From a bacterium (GTDB lineage Bacteria > Joyebacterota > Joyebacteria > Joyebacterales > Joyebacteraceae): a stretch of DNA of 64,000 nt. A model generated the notes under the pieces. It saw nothing but the letters and a program-made list of their open reading frames with translations. It had not been told where the DNA came from and did not search any database. Positions 26,414 through 35,488 of the stretch are shown here, in pieces. The stretch is taken from positions 1 to 64,000 of the forward strand of contig JALGZK010000012.1 of NCBI GenBank assembly GCA_025774935.1, read 5' to 3'. Every line of letters starts with the position of its first letter. Position 1 is the first letter of the stretch. The position numbers and the translations under genes were made by a program.

Positions 26414-26443
26414 ATTATACCACAGGCTCTGAGTCTTAGTCAA
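26414..26443 (-). promoter_or_regulatory. Near-consensus sigma70 promoter for the candidate RNA
   Basis: Minus strand TTGACT (26443-26438), 18-bp spacer, TATAAT (26419-26414). It is one of only two full TATAAT boxes I found at promoters in this GC-rich window, and it has the better -35. Predicted start near 26407. Confidence 0.8.
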
Positions 26444-26482
26444 GCGCCTTCCGGGAACTCCCCCTCGTTCCCCGGAAAGAGA

Positions 26483-26508
26483 GGCCCCCGCCGTCGCCGG
26501 CGGGGGCC
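26483..26508. terminator. Terminator of the LVIVD/C25/M14 operon
   Basis: Perfect 11-bp stem GGCCCCCGCCG/CGGCGGGGGCC with a TCGC loop, 72 bases past the M14 stop (minus strand) and just upstream of the RNA promoter. Confidence 0.75.
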
Positions 26509-26579
26509 CCGTAACCACCTATCAAATGCCAGGTTGCACCTACTCCAGGAGGATCATCCTCCGCACGACGTGATGCCCG

Positions 26580-28160
26580 CTACCGCACGTACACGAGCTT
26601 GGCCCGATCGAAGCCGGCGTCGGTCGCGAGCCGCGCGAAGTAGACGCCGGACGAGACGAGCTCGCCCCTCTCGTCCGCGCCGTTCCACGTAACAGCCCCC
26701 TCACCGTGCTCCGAGACTGATGCCGGGAGCCTCCTGATGAGCCTCCCCCCCGCTGAGAAGATCTCGATCTCGGCAGGACGGGCGGCGGGCGCCGCGAAGG
26801 TCACGGTCGTGCTCCCCCGAAAGGGGTTGGGGGTCGCCCCGAGGATCTTCGTCCCTGCGGGCTCCTCGTCGGACACGCCGGTGCCCCAGGGCGTCAGGGA
26901 CGCGTCGATCACGGTGAGCCCCGCCGAGTCGACCACGACGCTATCGAACGTCTGGCTGAAGTACCCGAGAGCGATGAACTCGACGGTGTAGGTCCCGGGC
27001 GTCAGCATCCTCCAGTAACGGCCGTAGACCGGGTCGGTCATCCGCGGGTAGATCTGTTCGGACCAGTTCTCGTGCACCTTCACCTCGGCGACGAGCGGCG
27101 CGCGCGTCTCGCTGTCGGTGACGTGCCCGGTGATGCCCGGGCCCTCCACGCGGTCGAGAAGGTAGTACGCGCCCGTGGTCTGCCGCTGGCAGATGTCGTC
27201 GACCCTCGACGCCTCCGGGTGGCTCTCCTGGCTCAGGATCTCGTTCGTGAGCCCGATCGTGCCTACGACGCCGTACTGCCAGTTCCTGGCCTTCCCCGCC
27301 GTCGCGTATCCGTACAGGGTGGTGAACGGGATGTCGTCCTCCCGGAGCGTCCGGTTCGCGAGCTGGGTCGCGACGTCGAAGATCACCAGGTGATCCGGTG
27401 AGAAGCTGTAGCCCGCCCAGTACCACGGGTAGTAGATGTAGTACCCGACCGAGCTTCGCGGGGTGTGGTAGTTCAGCGAGAAGACCGGCTGGTGCTCGAG
27501 ACAGAAGTCCCGGATGATCTGGGTCTCGTTCTCGGAGAACCCGTAAGGACCCCGGTAATACTCGTTCTCAGGGTTCGCGCTCCCCCCCTGGTCCCAGTTG
27601 AAGTCGTAGTTGTTGTTGAGGTCGACCCCATCGTAGTCGAGGTCGAACACGCCGTTGTTGTTGTTGTCGCGTTTGTTCTTCCGCCAGATGTCCGAGATGC
27701 CGTCGGTGACGACCTCGTGGCCTTCCGGGTCAAGGAGCGGGATGACCCAGATCTCGTTCGCGTCGATCCACGCGGTGACCGAGTCGACGACGCCGTATCC
27801 GCTCGTCAGCTCGTCGATCATCCACATGCATATCTCGAGCCCCATGACCTCCTCGGCGTGGTGGACACCGTTGTAGAGAATCACGGGCTCGTCCTCGTTC
27901 ACCCCGGGGTTGTCCGAGATCTTGAGTGACCAGATCGGATACCCGAGCTCGGTCGAGTACCCGATCGTGTCGAGTACCGTGATCGCCGGGTAGGCCGAGG
28001 CGGTCGCGAGGAGCTCCGAGCGCACCTCGTTGATCGTGTGGAAGCGCTCGTCGAGCGCCGTCGCCTGAGTCGCCAGCGCGGCCGCGAGGAGACACGCCAG
28101 GATCACCCCGCCGTGCCGCCGTACGCCGAACCGATCTCTTCTGCCCTCTGCTCTCGTCAT
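26580..28160 (-). CDS. Secreted M14 zinc carboxypeptidase with sorting domain
   Basis: 526 residues. Signal peptide (about 16-36), then an M14 domain. The zinc ligands are His and Glu of HHAEE (near residue 99) and His of LNYHTP (near 230). A candidate catalytic Glu lies in TNEILSQE (near 304). The usual DLNRN substrate-binding motif reads DLNNN, so its Arg is lost. Residues about 345-430 are a carboxypeptidase-regulatory-like beta domain (GITGHVTDSETRAPL). The last 90 are the FlgD-like sorting domain (ATPNPFRGSTTVTF, WNGADERGELVSSGVYFARL, ending LVYVR). It is the last gene of the minus-strand operon from 33014 and is probably an extracellular carboxypeptidase. Confidence 0.92.
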   Translation of the reverse strand: MTRAEGRRDRFGVRRHGGVILACLLAAALATQATALDERFHTINEVRSELLATASAYPAITVLDTIGYSTELGYPIWSLKISDNPGVNEDEPVILYNGVHHAEEVMGLEICMWMIDELTSGYGVVDSVTAWIDANEIWVIPLLDPEGHEVVTDGISDIWRKNKRDNNNNGVFDLDYDGVDLNNNYDFNWDQGGSANPENEYYRGPYGFSENETQIIRDFCLEHQPVFSLNYHTPRSSVGYYIYYPWYWAGYSFSPDHLVIFDVATQLANRTLREDDIPFTTLYGYATAGKARNWQYGVVGTIGLTNEILSQESHPEASRVDDICQRQTTGAYYLLDRVEGPGITGHVTDSETRAPLVAEVKVHENWSEQIYPRMTDPVYGRYWRMLTPGTYTVEFIALGYFSQTFDSVVVDSAGLTVIDASLTPWGTGVSDEEPAGTKILGATPNPFRGSTTVTFAAPAARPAEIEIFSAGGRLIRRLPASVSEHGEGAVTWNGADERGELVSSGVYFARLATDAGFDRAKLVYVR

Positions 28161-28184
28161 GTCAGTCTCCAGCCCCTGGTGTCG

Positions 28185-31100
28185 CTACTTGAGAAGGATC
28201 ATCTTCCTCGCGTGGTCCTCGCCGAGCGCCGAGAGGCGGCTGAAGTAGACGCCGCTCGCGACCTTCTCGCCCGAGGAGTTCGTGCCGTCCCACGTCACGT
28301 TGTGGAAGCCCGGCCCGACCTCGCCGTCGACGAGTGTCGTCACGACCCTTCCGGTGATGTCGTAGATCGACAGCTCCGCCCTGCCGCCCATCGGCATGCC
28401 GAACGCGATCGTCGTCACCGGGTTGAACGGGTTCGGGCGGTTCTGCTTGAGGACGATCCCGAACGGAACCTCGCCCTCGGGAATGTCGGACGAGGGATAC
28501 CCGTCGGGCGGATCCGTCGTGAACTTGACCGCCCGTCCCGCGGCGAGCTCCGCCGCCTCGACCGGATAGAGGCCGCTGAACGCGTAGAGCACGCCGTCGG
28601 TCTGGGTCGGGTTCTCGATGCCGACAGTGGAGTAGTTGTGCGTCTCGTTGATCTGGAAGCTGTCGCAGTCGCAGATCTCGTAGTACTGGAAGAGAATCTC
28701 GCCGTCGCCGGTCGTCGTCGGGTAGACGTTCTGGTCGTAGAGGACCATCTCGAACGTCTGGAGCGTCGTGTCGGTGCTGTCGTACTGCGCCACGACGCGG
28801 CTCCACTCGACGACGTACCGCCCGTCCCCGAGGTCCTCCGTCAGGACCTTGCCGCCCGTCCCAGGGTTCAGGTCGTCCCAGAACGGAGCGATCATCGCGT
28901 CCGGACCGAGACCGCACGGGATCGTCGTGTTCCTCGGCTGGTGCTCCCAGTAGGGCGCGCCTCCGAGCCCGACGTTCCCGTTCGAGCAGATGGCGATCGT
29001 GTTGAAGTCCTGTCCGTAGTACCTGAACGTGAACGGGAGCGCGACGTCGACGACCGACTCGTAGACGAGCCCGAGGTCTGTGCCCGAGCCGCCGTAGGAC
29101 GGGTCGATCTCGATCCACGAGTACGCGGGCGCCTCCGGGTAGTCCGTGTCGGTGTCGTCGTAGGCGTAGTAGCCGTACGCGTCCGGGTCGAGCGGAGACG
29201 TCGAAGCCGGCGTGCCGACCTCGAGGTCGAAGAGCACGGACTGCGAGAGCCCGCCGTCGCCCGCGAGGTTCAGAATCATCGTGAAGTCGTGCCCGACCGC
29301 GACGTCTGAGGCTGCCGCGACGGAGAACGTGTTGCCGGAGTTCGACTGCATTCCGGCTGCCGGGACCGTGCCCCAGCCGCCCTGATCGTCGCTGATCGTG
29401 AGACCGGCGCCGGGCCCCATGAGCGTTCCGGTGACGGACGTCGCGTCGAGCGCCCCGCCGTTCGTGAGCGCGACCTCGAGGGTCGCGGACTCGCCCGGAT
29501 CCAGCACGCCATCGCCGCCATCGTCGACGACGAACGTGAAGTACGAGAGGAGCGGCGCGCCGACGACGAACCTGAGCTGACTCAGGTACACGTCGTTCCC
29601 ACCGTCGTTCGCGTACAGGTTGTGGATGATCTCCGTGCCGTCGGGCGCCCCGAGCGGGATGTCGACCACGAACGGCCCGTCGCCCGAGTCGGTGAGACCC
29701 GCCGGGATGTCGCCGTACGAGACGAGCTGCCCGGTGGTCGGATGGTCCAGGCGGCACTCCACGCCGGTCGCGGGGAGCACGCCGTAGTTCTTGAGCTCGA
29801 CGGTGACCTCGATGGTCTCGCCGGGGTTGGGAACGCCGTCGCCATTCCCGCTGCTGCCGCCCGAGTTGTCGTCGTCGAAGATGTGGCTGTACCAGCCGAG
29901 GAAGACGTCGTCGGCAACGACGTTGAACGTCCCGACGTACGGCTTGTAGTTGTCGGCGAGGACCGTGACCGAGACCTCACCGGGCGTCATCGCGTTGATC
30001 GGGACCTGGATGGTCTGTCCCCCCTCGAGCCTTCTCACCTCGTACGACTCGCCTTCCTTCAAGACGACCACCTCCGCACCCGGAACGACGCCGCCCCGGG
30101 CTGCGTCCTCGACGCCCACGGTGATGACGTTCTTCCCGAGCGGGACGGTCGCATCGTGGCTGACGGTGAAGCCGCCCGGCGCCTTCGTCCGCAGACGGAG
30201 CCCGGGCTCGCCGACGACGCTGTAGATGTCGAAGTAGTACCGCACCCCGAACTGCTCCTCGGGTTCGGCGTAGAGCGGGAAGTTCCTGAGGATCTCGAGC
30301 TTCCCCCGAACGTGCGCCTGACCGACGGTGGTCAGTCCTTCCTTGAAGATCCCGTCGTAGATCCCGATGTCCATCGCGTTGTTCCACTTCGTGTGCGTTG
30401 TGACGTCGCTCGCGGCGATGATGGCCGGACCGCCTCTCAGCTCGCCGGGCGAGCCGGAGCGGATCCACGCCTCGCAGAAGGCCGGGTCGAATCCCCAGCT
30501 GTCGAAGTCACCGGTTCCACACACGACGCTCGTCATGACCGGGAGCATCTTCCCGTTCGAGAGAGCGTTGATGTTGTCGACGTAGAACTCCGGGTAGTGC
30601 CATCCCTGCGCAGCCGCCCAGCCCCGGTAGTTCACGAAGCCGACTCCCGCGTTGATCGCGGCGTCGATGGGCACCGGGCTCGTGACCGGCGGGTAGTAGA
30701 TCGTGTCGACCTGCGCGTAGCCGTAGTCGAGCATCATCTCCCGGACCCGGAGCGTCGTCTGGCGCGGCGACGTCACGTGGGTCCCGCCGGTGTTCCCTGC
30801 GACCATGAGGGCCTTCTCGTACCACTCGTCGTTCCCCGCATCGCAGTCGCGCTCGTACGAGAGGACCTTGAGCGAGGCGACGATCGCCTCGGTCACGGTG
30901 TCGATCGAGAACCGGCCAATGAGGACGTCCGGAAGGTAGTCGTCGCCCTCGAGTTCCTCGTAGCGATGGTCGCCCACGCAGGGCGTTCCGATCTCGTTGT
31001 TCACATGCCACGAGGGGAAGAAACCCCACGCCCCCCACGTGTCACCGACGAGGAGGACGTAGTCGGGCGCGGGATCGTTGGTCTCGTAGTAGGCCTGGAT

Positions 31101-31949
31101 GTAGTCCTTGATCTCCTGGTTCGACGGGTTCGCTCCGATCATGGAGAGCGGAACGACCTCCGTCTGGTATCCGCTCTGGTCCCTCCATTCGGTGAGATCG
31201 ATCAGTCCCGGGAGGAACGAGTCGTGGGCGATGATGAGATAGGTACCGCGCTGAACTGCGGTCCGCGGCAGCTGCTCGTAGTTCAGGACGATGCTCTCGT
31301 AGAGGGGCTCGAAGGCCTCGGAGCGGTAGGGACGGACGACGGCCTTCTCGTTCACGCCCTCCTCGTCCGTGTAGTTGAGCCTGACCTGGACCCGGTCGAA
31401 CGCGACGAGCATGCCCGTCACGGGGTTCACGCGCACCGGGTAGACCCGCACCTGAACGAGCCGGAGGTCACGCATGATGGCGGGCTCGCCCATCTCCGCA
31501 ATTGCGTTCGGGAAGAACGCGTCGCTTCCGTAGACGCGGGAGTCCCGGACGGCCTCCGCTGGCTCCCTGCCCTGCACGGCGAACGGCGCGGCCGCGGCCA
31601 CGTCGTAGCCGGTGAGAATGCGCTCGCTCGCGGAGACGATCTCGAGCTCCACACCACCGCGGTCGGGGATCGCGACGAAGTATGAGAGCACCGGAAGATC
31701 CGGCTGCCCCTCTGTCTGCATCTTCGCGGCCCCGGGAATCGTGATGTCGGCGACGCCTCCCGTCCGCTCGACGTACATGCCCGGGACATCGATCTCGATC
31801 AGCGTGCTCCGCGCGTCGGTCGACGCGACTCGGGCGACCGCTTCGGTCGACCCTGGGGTCTCGACGAACGGGACCCAGTCGCGCGCGCCGGCGAGCGACG
31901 ACAGAGCGACGAGTACGATAACTGCGGAGACTGCAGCCCACTTCTTCAA
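28185..31949 (-). CDS. Giant C25 (gingipain)-like secreted protein with sorting domain, catalytic His replaced
   Basis: 1254 residues from a TTG at 31949 with GGAGGAG five bases ahead. A signal peptide and gingipain-propeptide-like region (to about 230) lead to the caspase-fold C25 domain (about 235-600: TYLIIAHDSFLPGL, DYVLLVGDTWG). The nucleophile Cys stands in VVCGTGDF (near 475). Exactly 33 residues before it, where gingipains have the GHG histidine, the sequence is YRGWA, so Trp replaces His. Several Ig/CARDB-like beta domains follow (DDNSGGSSGNGDGVPNPGE, then DGGDGVLDPGESATL). The last 85 residues are the FlgD-like domain (RPNPFNPVTTIAF, ending MILLK). It may be a binding or scaffold protein rather than a protease. 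Confidence 0.88.
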   Translation of the reverse strand: MKKWAAVSAVIVLVALSSLAGARDWVPFVETPGSTEAVARVASTDARSTLIEIDVPGMYVERTGGVADITIPGAAKMQTEGQPDLPVLSYFVAIPDRGGVELEIVSASERILTGYDVAAAAPFAVQGREPAEAVRDSRVYGSDAFFPNAIAEMGEPAIMRDLRLVQVRVYPVRVNPVTGMLVAFDRVQVRLNYTDEEGVNEKAVVRPYRSEAFEPLYESIVLNYEQLPRTAVQRGTYLIIAHDSFLPGLIDLTEWRDQSGYQTEVVPLSMIGANPSNQEIKDYIQAYYETNDPAPDYVLLVGDTWGAWGFFPSWHVNNEIGTPCVGDHRYEELEGDDYLPDVLIGRFSIDTVTEAIVASLKVLSYERDCDAGNDEWYEKALMVAGNTGGTHVTSPRQTTLRVREMMLDYGYAQVDTIYYPPVTSPVPIDAAINAGVGFVNYRGWAAAQGWHYPEFYVDNINALSNGKMLPVMTSVVCGTGDFDSWGFDPAFCEAWIRSGSPGELRGGPAIIAASDVTTHTKWNNAMDIGIYDGIFKEGLTTVGQAHVRGKLEILRNFPLYAEPEEQFGVRYYFDIYSVVGEPGLRLRTKAPGGFTVSHDATVPLGKNVITVGVEDAARGGVVPGAEVVVLKEGESYEVRRLEGGQTIQVPINAMTPGEVSVTVLADNYKPYVGTFNVVADDVFLGWYSHIFDDDNSGGSSGNGDGVPNPGETIEVTVELKNYGVLPATGVECRLDHPTTGQLVSYGDIPAGLTDSGDGPFVVDIPLGAPDGTEIIHNLYANDGGNDVYLSQLRFVVGAPLLSYFTFVVDDGGDGVLDPGESATLEVALTNGGALDATSVTGTLMGPGAGLTISDDQGGWGTVPAAGMQSNSGNTFSVAAASDVAVGHDFTMILNLAGDGGLSQSVLFDLEVGTPASTSPLDPDAYGYYAYDDTDTDYPEAPAYSWIEIDPSYGGSGTDLGLVYESVVDVALPFTFRYYGQDFNTIAICSNGNVGLGGAPYWEHQPRNTTIPCGLGPDAMIAPFWDDLNPGTGGKVLTEDLGDGRYVVEWSRVVAQYDSTDTTLQTFEMVLYDQNVYPTTTGDGEILFQYYEICDCDSFQINETHNYSTVGIENPTQTDGVLYAFSGLYPVEAAELAAGRAVKFTTDPPDGYPSSDIPEGEVPFGIVLKQNRPNPFNPVTTIAFGMPMGGRAELSIYDITGRVVTTLVDGEVGPGFHNVTWDGTNSSGEKVASGVYFSRLSALGEDHARKMILLK

Positions 31950-32009
31950 GATGCTCCTCCTCTCGCGGTCTCCCCGTGCCCTCGGGCAACGTGAACACCT
32001 TCCGAGAAC

Positions 32010-33014
32010 CTACTCCTCCTCCAGGATCACGACTCCCCAGTCTCTATCTGCAACATAGACGTATTCGTCTGTGACAAGCACGTTGCTCGCGTACGGCGTC
32101 CCGAAGTACCCCCACTCGAAGGGCTCGGTCGGCTCTGTGACGTCGAAGACCCTGAGTCCTCCCGTGTGGTCTGCGACGTAGACCATGCCGTCGTGGTAGT
32201 CGATCCCGTCCGACAGCTCCGGCGTCGCGGCCGACGCCACGACCGAGGGCGCGAGCGGGTCCGAGACATCGATGACCTGGAGCCCCGCGCGCCAGTCCGC
32301 GACGTACGCGTAGTCGCCCGACACCACCACGTCCCTCGCCTCGCCTGGCGTATCGACCGTACCGAGCGCCACCGGGTCCTGTGAGAGATCGCCCACGTCG
32401 TAGATCGCGAGGCCGATCTGCTCCATCGCGAGGAACACGAGGTCGCCCTGCTTGTCGATCCCCCGCGCGCTCCCGACCGGGTGCTCGTGGTAGAGCTCGT
32501 TCCCGAACCAGAGGTTGAAGCCCGAGAAGAACTCGAACTCTGCCACCCGGAAGCCGCTCTCCCCGTCGGCGAGGTAGATGTGGTAGAGCTCGCCCGGAGT
32601 CACCAGCTCGGTGACGACGTCGCGGGCCCTCGTGCTCTGGAGCGTCGCGATGTTGTCCGGGTTCGACGGGTCCGTGATGTCGAAGATCCTGAGTCCGCGC
32701 GTGCCGTCGGTGACGAAGGCGAACGAGTCCGCCGGCTCGTACGAGCACGCTTCCGCCTTGAAGGACGTGATCCCCATCCCCAGGTAGTCAGGCGCGGCCG
32801 GGTCCGTCATGTCGAGAATCACCATCCCGCCCTGGCTCGCCGCCACGATCCCGACGCCGCCGGCGATGTAGACGTCCTCGGCATAGCCGGTGATGCTGTA
32901 CGTGTCCACGAGCCGGAACCCCTTGGCGGCATCGCTGCTGCCCCCCTCGACAGGGTTGCCTTGCCGCGCACACCCCGAGAACAACAGCAGAACCGCAATG
33001 AGCCCAAGGGCCAC
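32010..33014 (-). CDS. LVIVD-repeat beta-propeller lipoprotein
   Basis: 334 residues from a GTG at 33014. The frame extends to a TTG at 33080, but that lies on the -35 box of a strong promoter (33052-33080), so translation must begin later. The lipobox LFSGC anchors it by lipid. The body is a series of LVIVD-type blades: GGMVILDMTDPAAPDYLG, GLRIFDITDPSNPD, GLAIYDVGDLSQDP, GLQVIDVSDPLAPS and GLRVFDVTEPTEPF, each preceded by a YVAD-like strand. Such propellers bind partners at the cell surface. It heads an operon with the C25-like and M14 genes, so it may help present or tether those proteins. Confidence 0.85.
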   Translation of the reverse strand: MALGLIAVLLLFSGCARQGNPVEGGSSDAAKGFRLVDTYSITGYAEDVYIAGGVGIVAASQGGMVILDMTDPAAPDYLGMGITSFKAEACSYEPADSFAFVTDGTRGLRIFDITDPSNPDNIATLQSTRARDVVTELVTPGELYHIYLADGESGFRVAEFEFFSGFNLWFGNELYHEHPVGSARGIDKQGDLVFLAMEQIGLAIYDVGDLSQDPVALGTVDTPGEARDVVVSGDYAYVADWRAGLQVIDVSDPLAPSVVASAATPELSDGIDYHDGMVYVADHTGGLRVFDVTEPTEPFEWGYFGTPYASNVLVTDEYVYVADRDWGVVILEEE

Positions 33015-33051
33015 CGCGATCCTGCTGGTCTCCCGGCATCGCTTAGTACAT

Positions 33052-33080
33052 ATTATATCACGTTTTATGCGCTCAATCAA
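33052..33080 (-). promoter_or_regulatory. Promoter of the LVIVD/C25/M14 operon
   Basis: Minus strand TTGATT (33080-33075), 17-bp spacer, TATAAT (33057-33052). Its -35 box overlaps the stop region of the preceding barrel gene. Confidence 0.75.
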
Positions 33081-34599
33081 GGATTCGCACCCCCTTCAGG
33101 ACCGCCTTCACGCCCACCCTCCAGGCGCCGTAGTCCTTCAATTCGCCGATGTCTTCGATCACGGGCGAGTCGACCCACCTGCTCCGGTGCTCCACGAAAC
33201 CCTCGAGAGCGGCCCCGTCCCCCAGACCCAGGGAGCCCCTGGCGGAGAGAGTCAGGACCGTGTCCTCGCGGCCAGCGTGGAACGGGTCGTCCGCTCCGTG
33301 CTTCTCGGTCAGGTAGAACCGCCTCACGAGCCGCCCTCGGAGGGTGACGGCCGCCGGTTTGCCCCACCAGCGCCCGGCCCCCCAGCGGACCCGTGCCATG
33401 TACTCGTTCTGATCGTACGTCGTGTCGCTGTCGTCCGAGGTCGCACGGGTCTCGCCGGGCTCGTCGTAGCCCCTTGCGACAGAGCGGCGAATCGCGTATC
33501 CGACGTCCACCCGGACGCGCGAATTCGGCCTCATGATGGCCCGAATCCCGTACGTGCTTGCCTTCGAGTCGTATTCTATGAAGTCCCAGTCGTAGAGGTA
33601 GGCTTCGTACTTGAAGGACCCCACGAGGTCGACCGGAAGCGACCGGTCGCTCCCCATGGTCACCCGGAAGCCGTGCTTCGTGAAGTCGCACGAGCGGTAC
33701 TCACTCGTGTCCACGTCCCACAGGTGCCGGATGTGGTAGGACGGGATCGCGCTGTACTCCGCGGTGAGGTAGGCCGTCCCGTAGTGCTCCTCGGTGAACT
33801 TCAGGCTGAGCCTCGAGAAGCTCTTCTGTCCGTTCACCACGTTGAGTTTCCAGTCGATGCCGCCGCCGATGCTCGTCGCCCTCGTGTCTCTGACCTCGCG
33901 AACCCAGGTCATCGCGAGCGCGGGCTCGAGTCGAAGGTCGTCCAGCGACTCGAACTGGTAGCGGTCCACGCGCTCGCCGCCAAGGTACGCGTCCATGTCG
34001 GCGTCCGAGTAGAAGAACACGTTCGAGAAGTAGCTCATGCCGAACGCGCCCTCCCAGTGGTTCCGCCAGGGCAGGATGTCGGGAGGTCTCTCGATGAGGT
34101 TCAGGTCGAGCGTCCCGTCGACCGGCCGCACGAGCCTGAGCCCGACGGTGTGGGCACCTTCTTCCACGTCGACGACGATGTACTCGGACCTGCCGGCTTC
34201 CCAGTCGGGCTCCTCGGGATACGTGGCGCTCCCCGGCCGTGCGTGGATGACGTGGTGCCAGAGCGGCTCGCCGTCGAGCGAGACCTCCACGTCAACGTCG
34301 ATCGGCCCGCCGTCGTCGACGAACCGCCACCGCGCAATCGCCTCGAACGTCACCGGGCCCTCGACCCGGACGGTGAGCGGCTGCTCCGCCGTGAGCGGGA
34401 CGTAAGAGTAGACCTTCCCGCCGATCTCGATCGGGACGGGGAAGACCGGTTCCTCGGGAACGAGCTTGGCGGCGTTGACGGCGGCAGGGAGAGTCGCGAG
34501 CGCGATCAGACAGAGCGCCGCGACGGCGGCCGCTCTCGGGTGGGGTCGCGCACTGAATCGTGAGCCGCGCGCCAGCGGTGCTCGTGCGTCACGGCTCAT
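33073..34599 (-). CDS. Outer-membrane beta-barrel protein of the pgs operon, with an N-terminal shared beta domain
   Basis: 508 residues. Signal peptide (about 22-43). Residues about 50-165 form the same domain that occurs twice in the next gene upstream: YSYVPLTAEQPLTVRVEGPV, then YIVVDVEEGAHTVGLRLVRP. From about 175 to the end the sequence alternates short amphipathic strands and charged turns in the way of a barrel (for example YGIRAIMRPNSRVRVDVGYAI). It does not end in the usual Phe, so barrel assignment rests on pattern only. It is the last of five overlapping genes starting with pgsB. The likely job is export or anchoring of the polymer at the outer membrane, which is an inference from operon position. 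Confidence 0.78.
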   Translation of the reverse strand: MSRDARAPLARGSRFSARPHPRAAAVAALCLIALATLPAAVNAAKLVPEEPVFPVPIEIGGKVYSYVPLTAEQPLTVRVEGPVTFEAIARWRFVDDGGPIDVDVEVSLDGEPLWHHVIHARPGSATYPEEPDWEAGRSEYIVVDVEEGAHTVGLRLVRPVDGTLDLNLIERPPDILPWRNHWEGAFGMSYFSNVFFYSDADMDAYLGGERVDRYQFESLDDLRLEPALAMTWVREVRDTRATSIGGGIDWKLNVVNGQKSFSRLSLKFTEEHYGTAYLTAEYSAIPSYHIRHLWDVDTSEYRSCDFTKHGFRVTMGSDRSLPVDLVGSFKYEAYLYDWDFIEYDSKASTYGIRAIMRPNSRVRVDVGYAIRRSVARGYDEPGETRATSDDSDTTYDQNEYMARVRWGAGRWWGKPAAVTLRGRLVRRFYLTEKHGADDPFHAGREDTVLTLSARGSLGLGDGAALEGFVEHRSRWVDSPVIEDIGELKDYGAWRVGVKAVLKGVRILD

Positions 34600-35488
34600 T
34601 CAGAAGGTCCCCGCGCGGGACGTAGAACTTGACGGCCAGCTCGGGCGACACGGCGTCGGCCAGCCGGAACTCGTAGGTGTGCTTCCCGGGTTCTACGTCG
34701 AGCATGAAGTAACGGAGCGCGCCGGGGATGAGGTCCTGCCGGTCGCGGAACACGACCGTCTCCGACGGGACGCCCTTCAGTTTGTAGAGGATCTCCGCCT
34801 CACCCACTTCCCGGACCCCGACGACGTAGGTCTGCGCGCCGAACATCATCTGATTGAAGACGAGCCTCGTGTTCACCTTGACCGTCGTCGGCCCGATGAC
34901 CTCGAACACAACCGGCTTCTGCGCGGTCGCGACGTAGTAGGTCAGCTCCTTGTCGCGGTGGAGGAAGGTCTCGACCGAGGCGTACGAGAGCGGGGCGAGC
35001 GAAGCCCTGGATGGAGTCGATGCCGCGCTCTCGAAGACCTTGGCGTCGACGACGGCGTCGCCCATCGCGCGCAGTTCGTACCCGTGCTGGCCGGTGGGAA
35101 CGTCGATGTAGACCCTGCGGATGACGCCTGGATGGTGGTCCTCAGAGCGGACGTAGACCGCCTGGGTCGAGGGCTTCGTCGTGAACTGCTCGTGGACGCC
35201 GCGGGTCCCGTCGCGCAGGACCGAGATCGCGTAGTCCGCCGCGTCCACGCCGGTCGGGAGCCGGAGGCGCGTCAGCACCTTGACGCGCGTCGGGCCCTCG
35301 ATGGAAAACACCAGCGGGTTCCCGGCGTCGAAGCGGTAGTACGTGATCTTCTTCGAGTCGATCTCGATCCTCGCCTTCGACGCGTAGCGCGCAGGTTCGA
35401 GGACCTTCCAGTCAGCCGCGAGCGAGGTCCCCGCGACGAGGACCGTCACGGCTGCAAGTGCCGAAAGCGCTGCGCGCGCGCGTCTCAT
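34589..35488 (-). CDS. Periplasmic protein with a duplicated domain, pgs operon
   Basis: 299 residues, ATG at 35488 with GGAGG. Signal peptide (1-24), then two copies of one domain of about 115-120 residues. Copy 1 starts ITYYRFDAGNPLVFSIEGPT and ends PTGQHGYELRAMGDAVVDAKVF. Copy 2 starts TYYVATAQKPVVFEVIGPTT and ends EPGKHTYEFRLADAVSPELAVKFY. A third copy opens the barrel protein downstream. The pattern is aromatic-rich beta sandwich-like, with a conserved [EI]GPT-x-V-K-V-x-T-R core. I recognise no named family. It overlaps the barrel gene by 11 bases and the pgsW-like gene by 4, so the five genes are one transcript. Role in the polymer system inferred. Confidence 0.8.
   Translation of the reverse strand: MRRARAALSALAAVTVLVAGTSLAADWKVLEPARYASKARIEIDSKKITYYRFDAGNPLVFSIEGPTRVKVLTRLRLPTGVDAADYAISVLRDGTRGVHEQFTTKPSTQAVYVRSEDHHPGVIRRVYIDVPTGQHGYELRAMGDAVVDAKVFESAASTPSRASLAPLSYASVETFLHRDKELTYYVATAQKPVVFEVIGPTTVKVNTRLVFNQMMFGAQTYVVGVREVGEAEILYKLKGVPSETVVFRDRQDLIPGALRYFMLDVEPGKHTYEFRLADAVSPELAVKFYVPRGDLLNEP

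Noticed and set aside
26306-26692. Plus-strand frame of 128 codons after addA
   Set aside because: Arg-rich, no ribosome site, overlaps the terminators and the opposite M14 gene.
33015-33080. Upstream TTG start for the LVIVD lipoprotein
   Set aside because: It coincides with the -35 box of TTGATT-17-TATAAT, so the codon would not be in the transcript.
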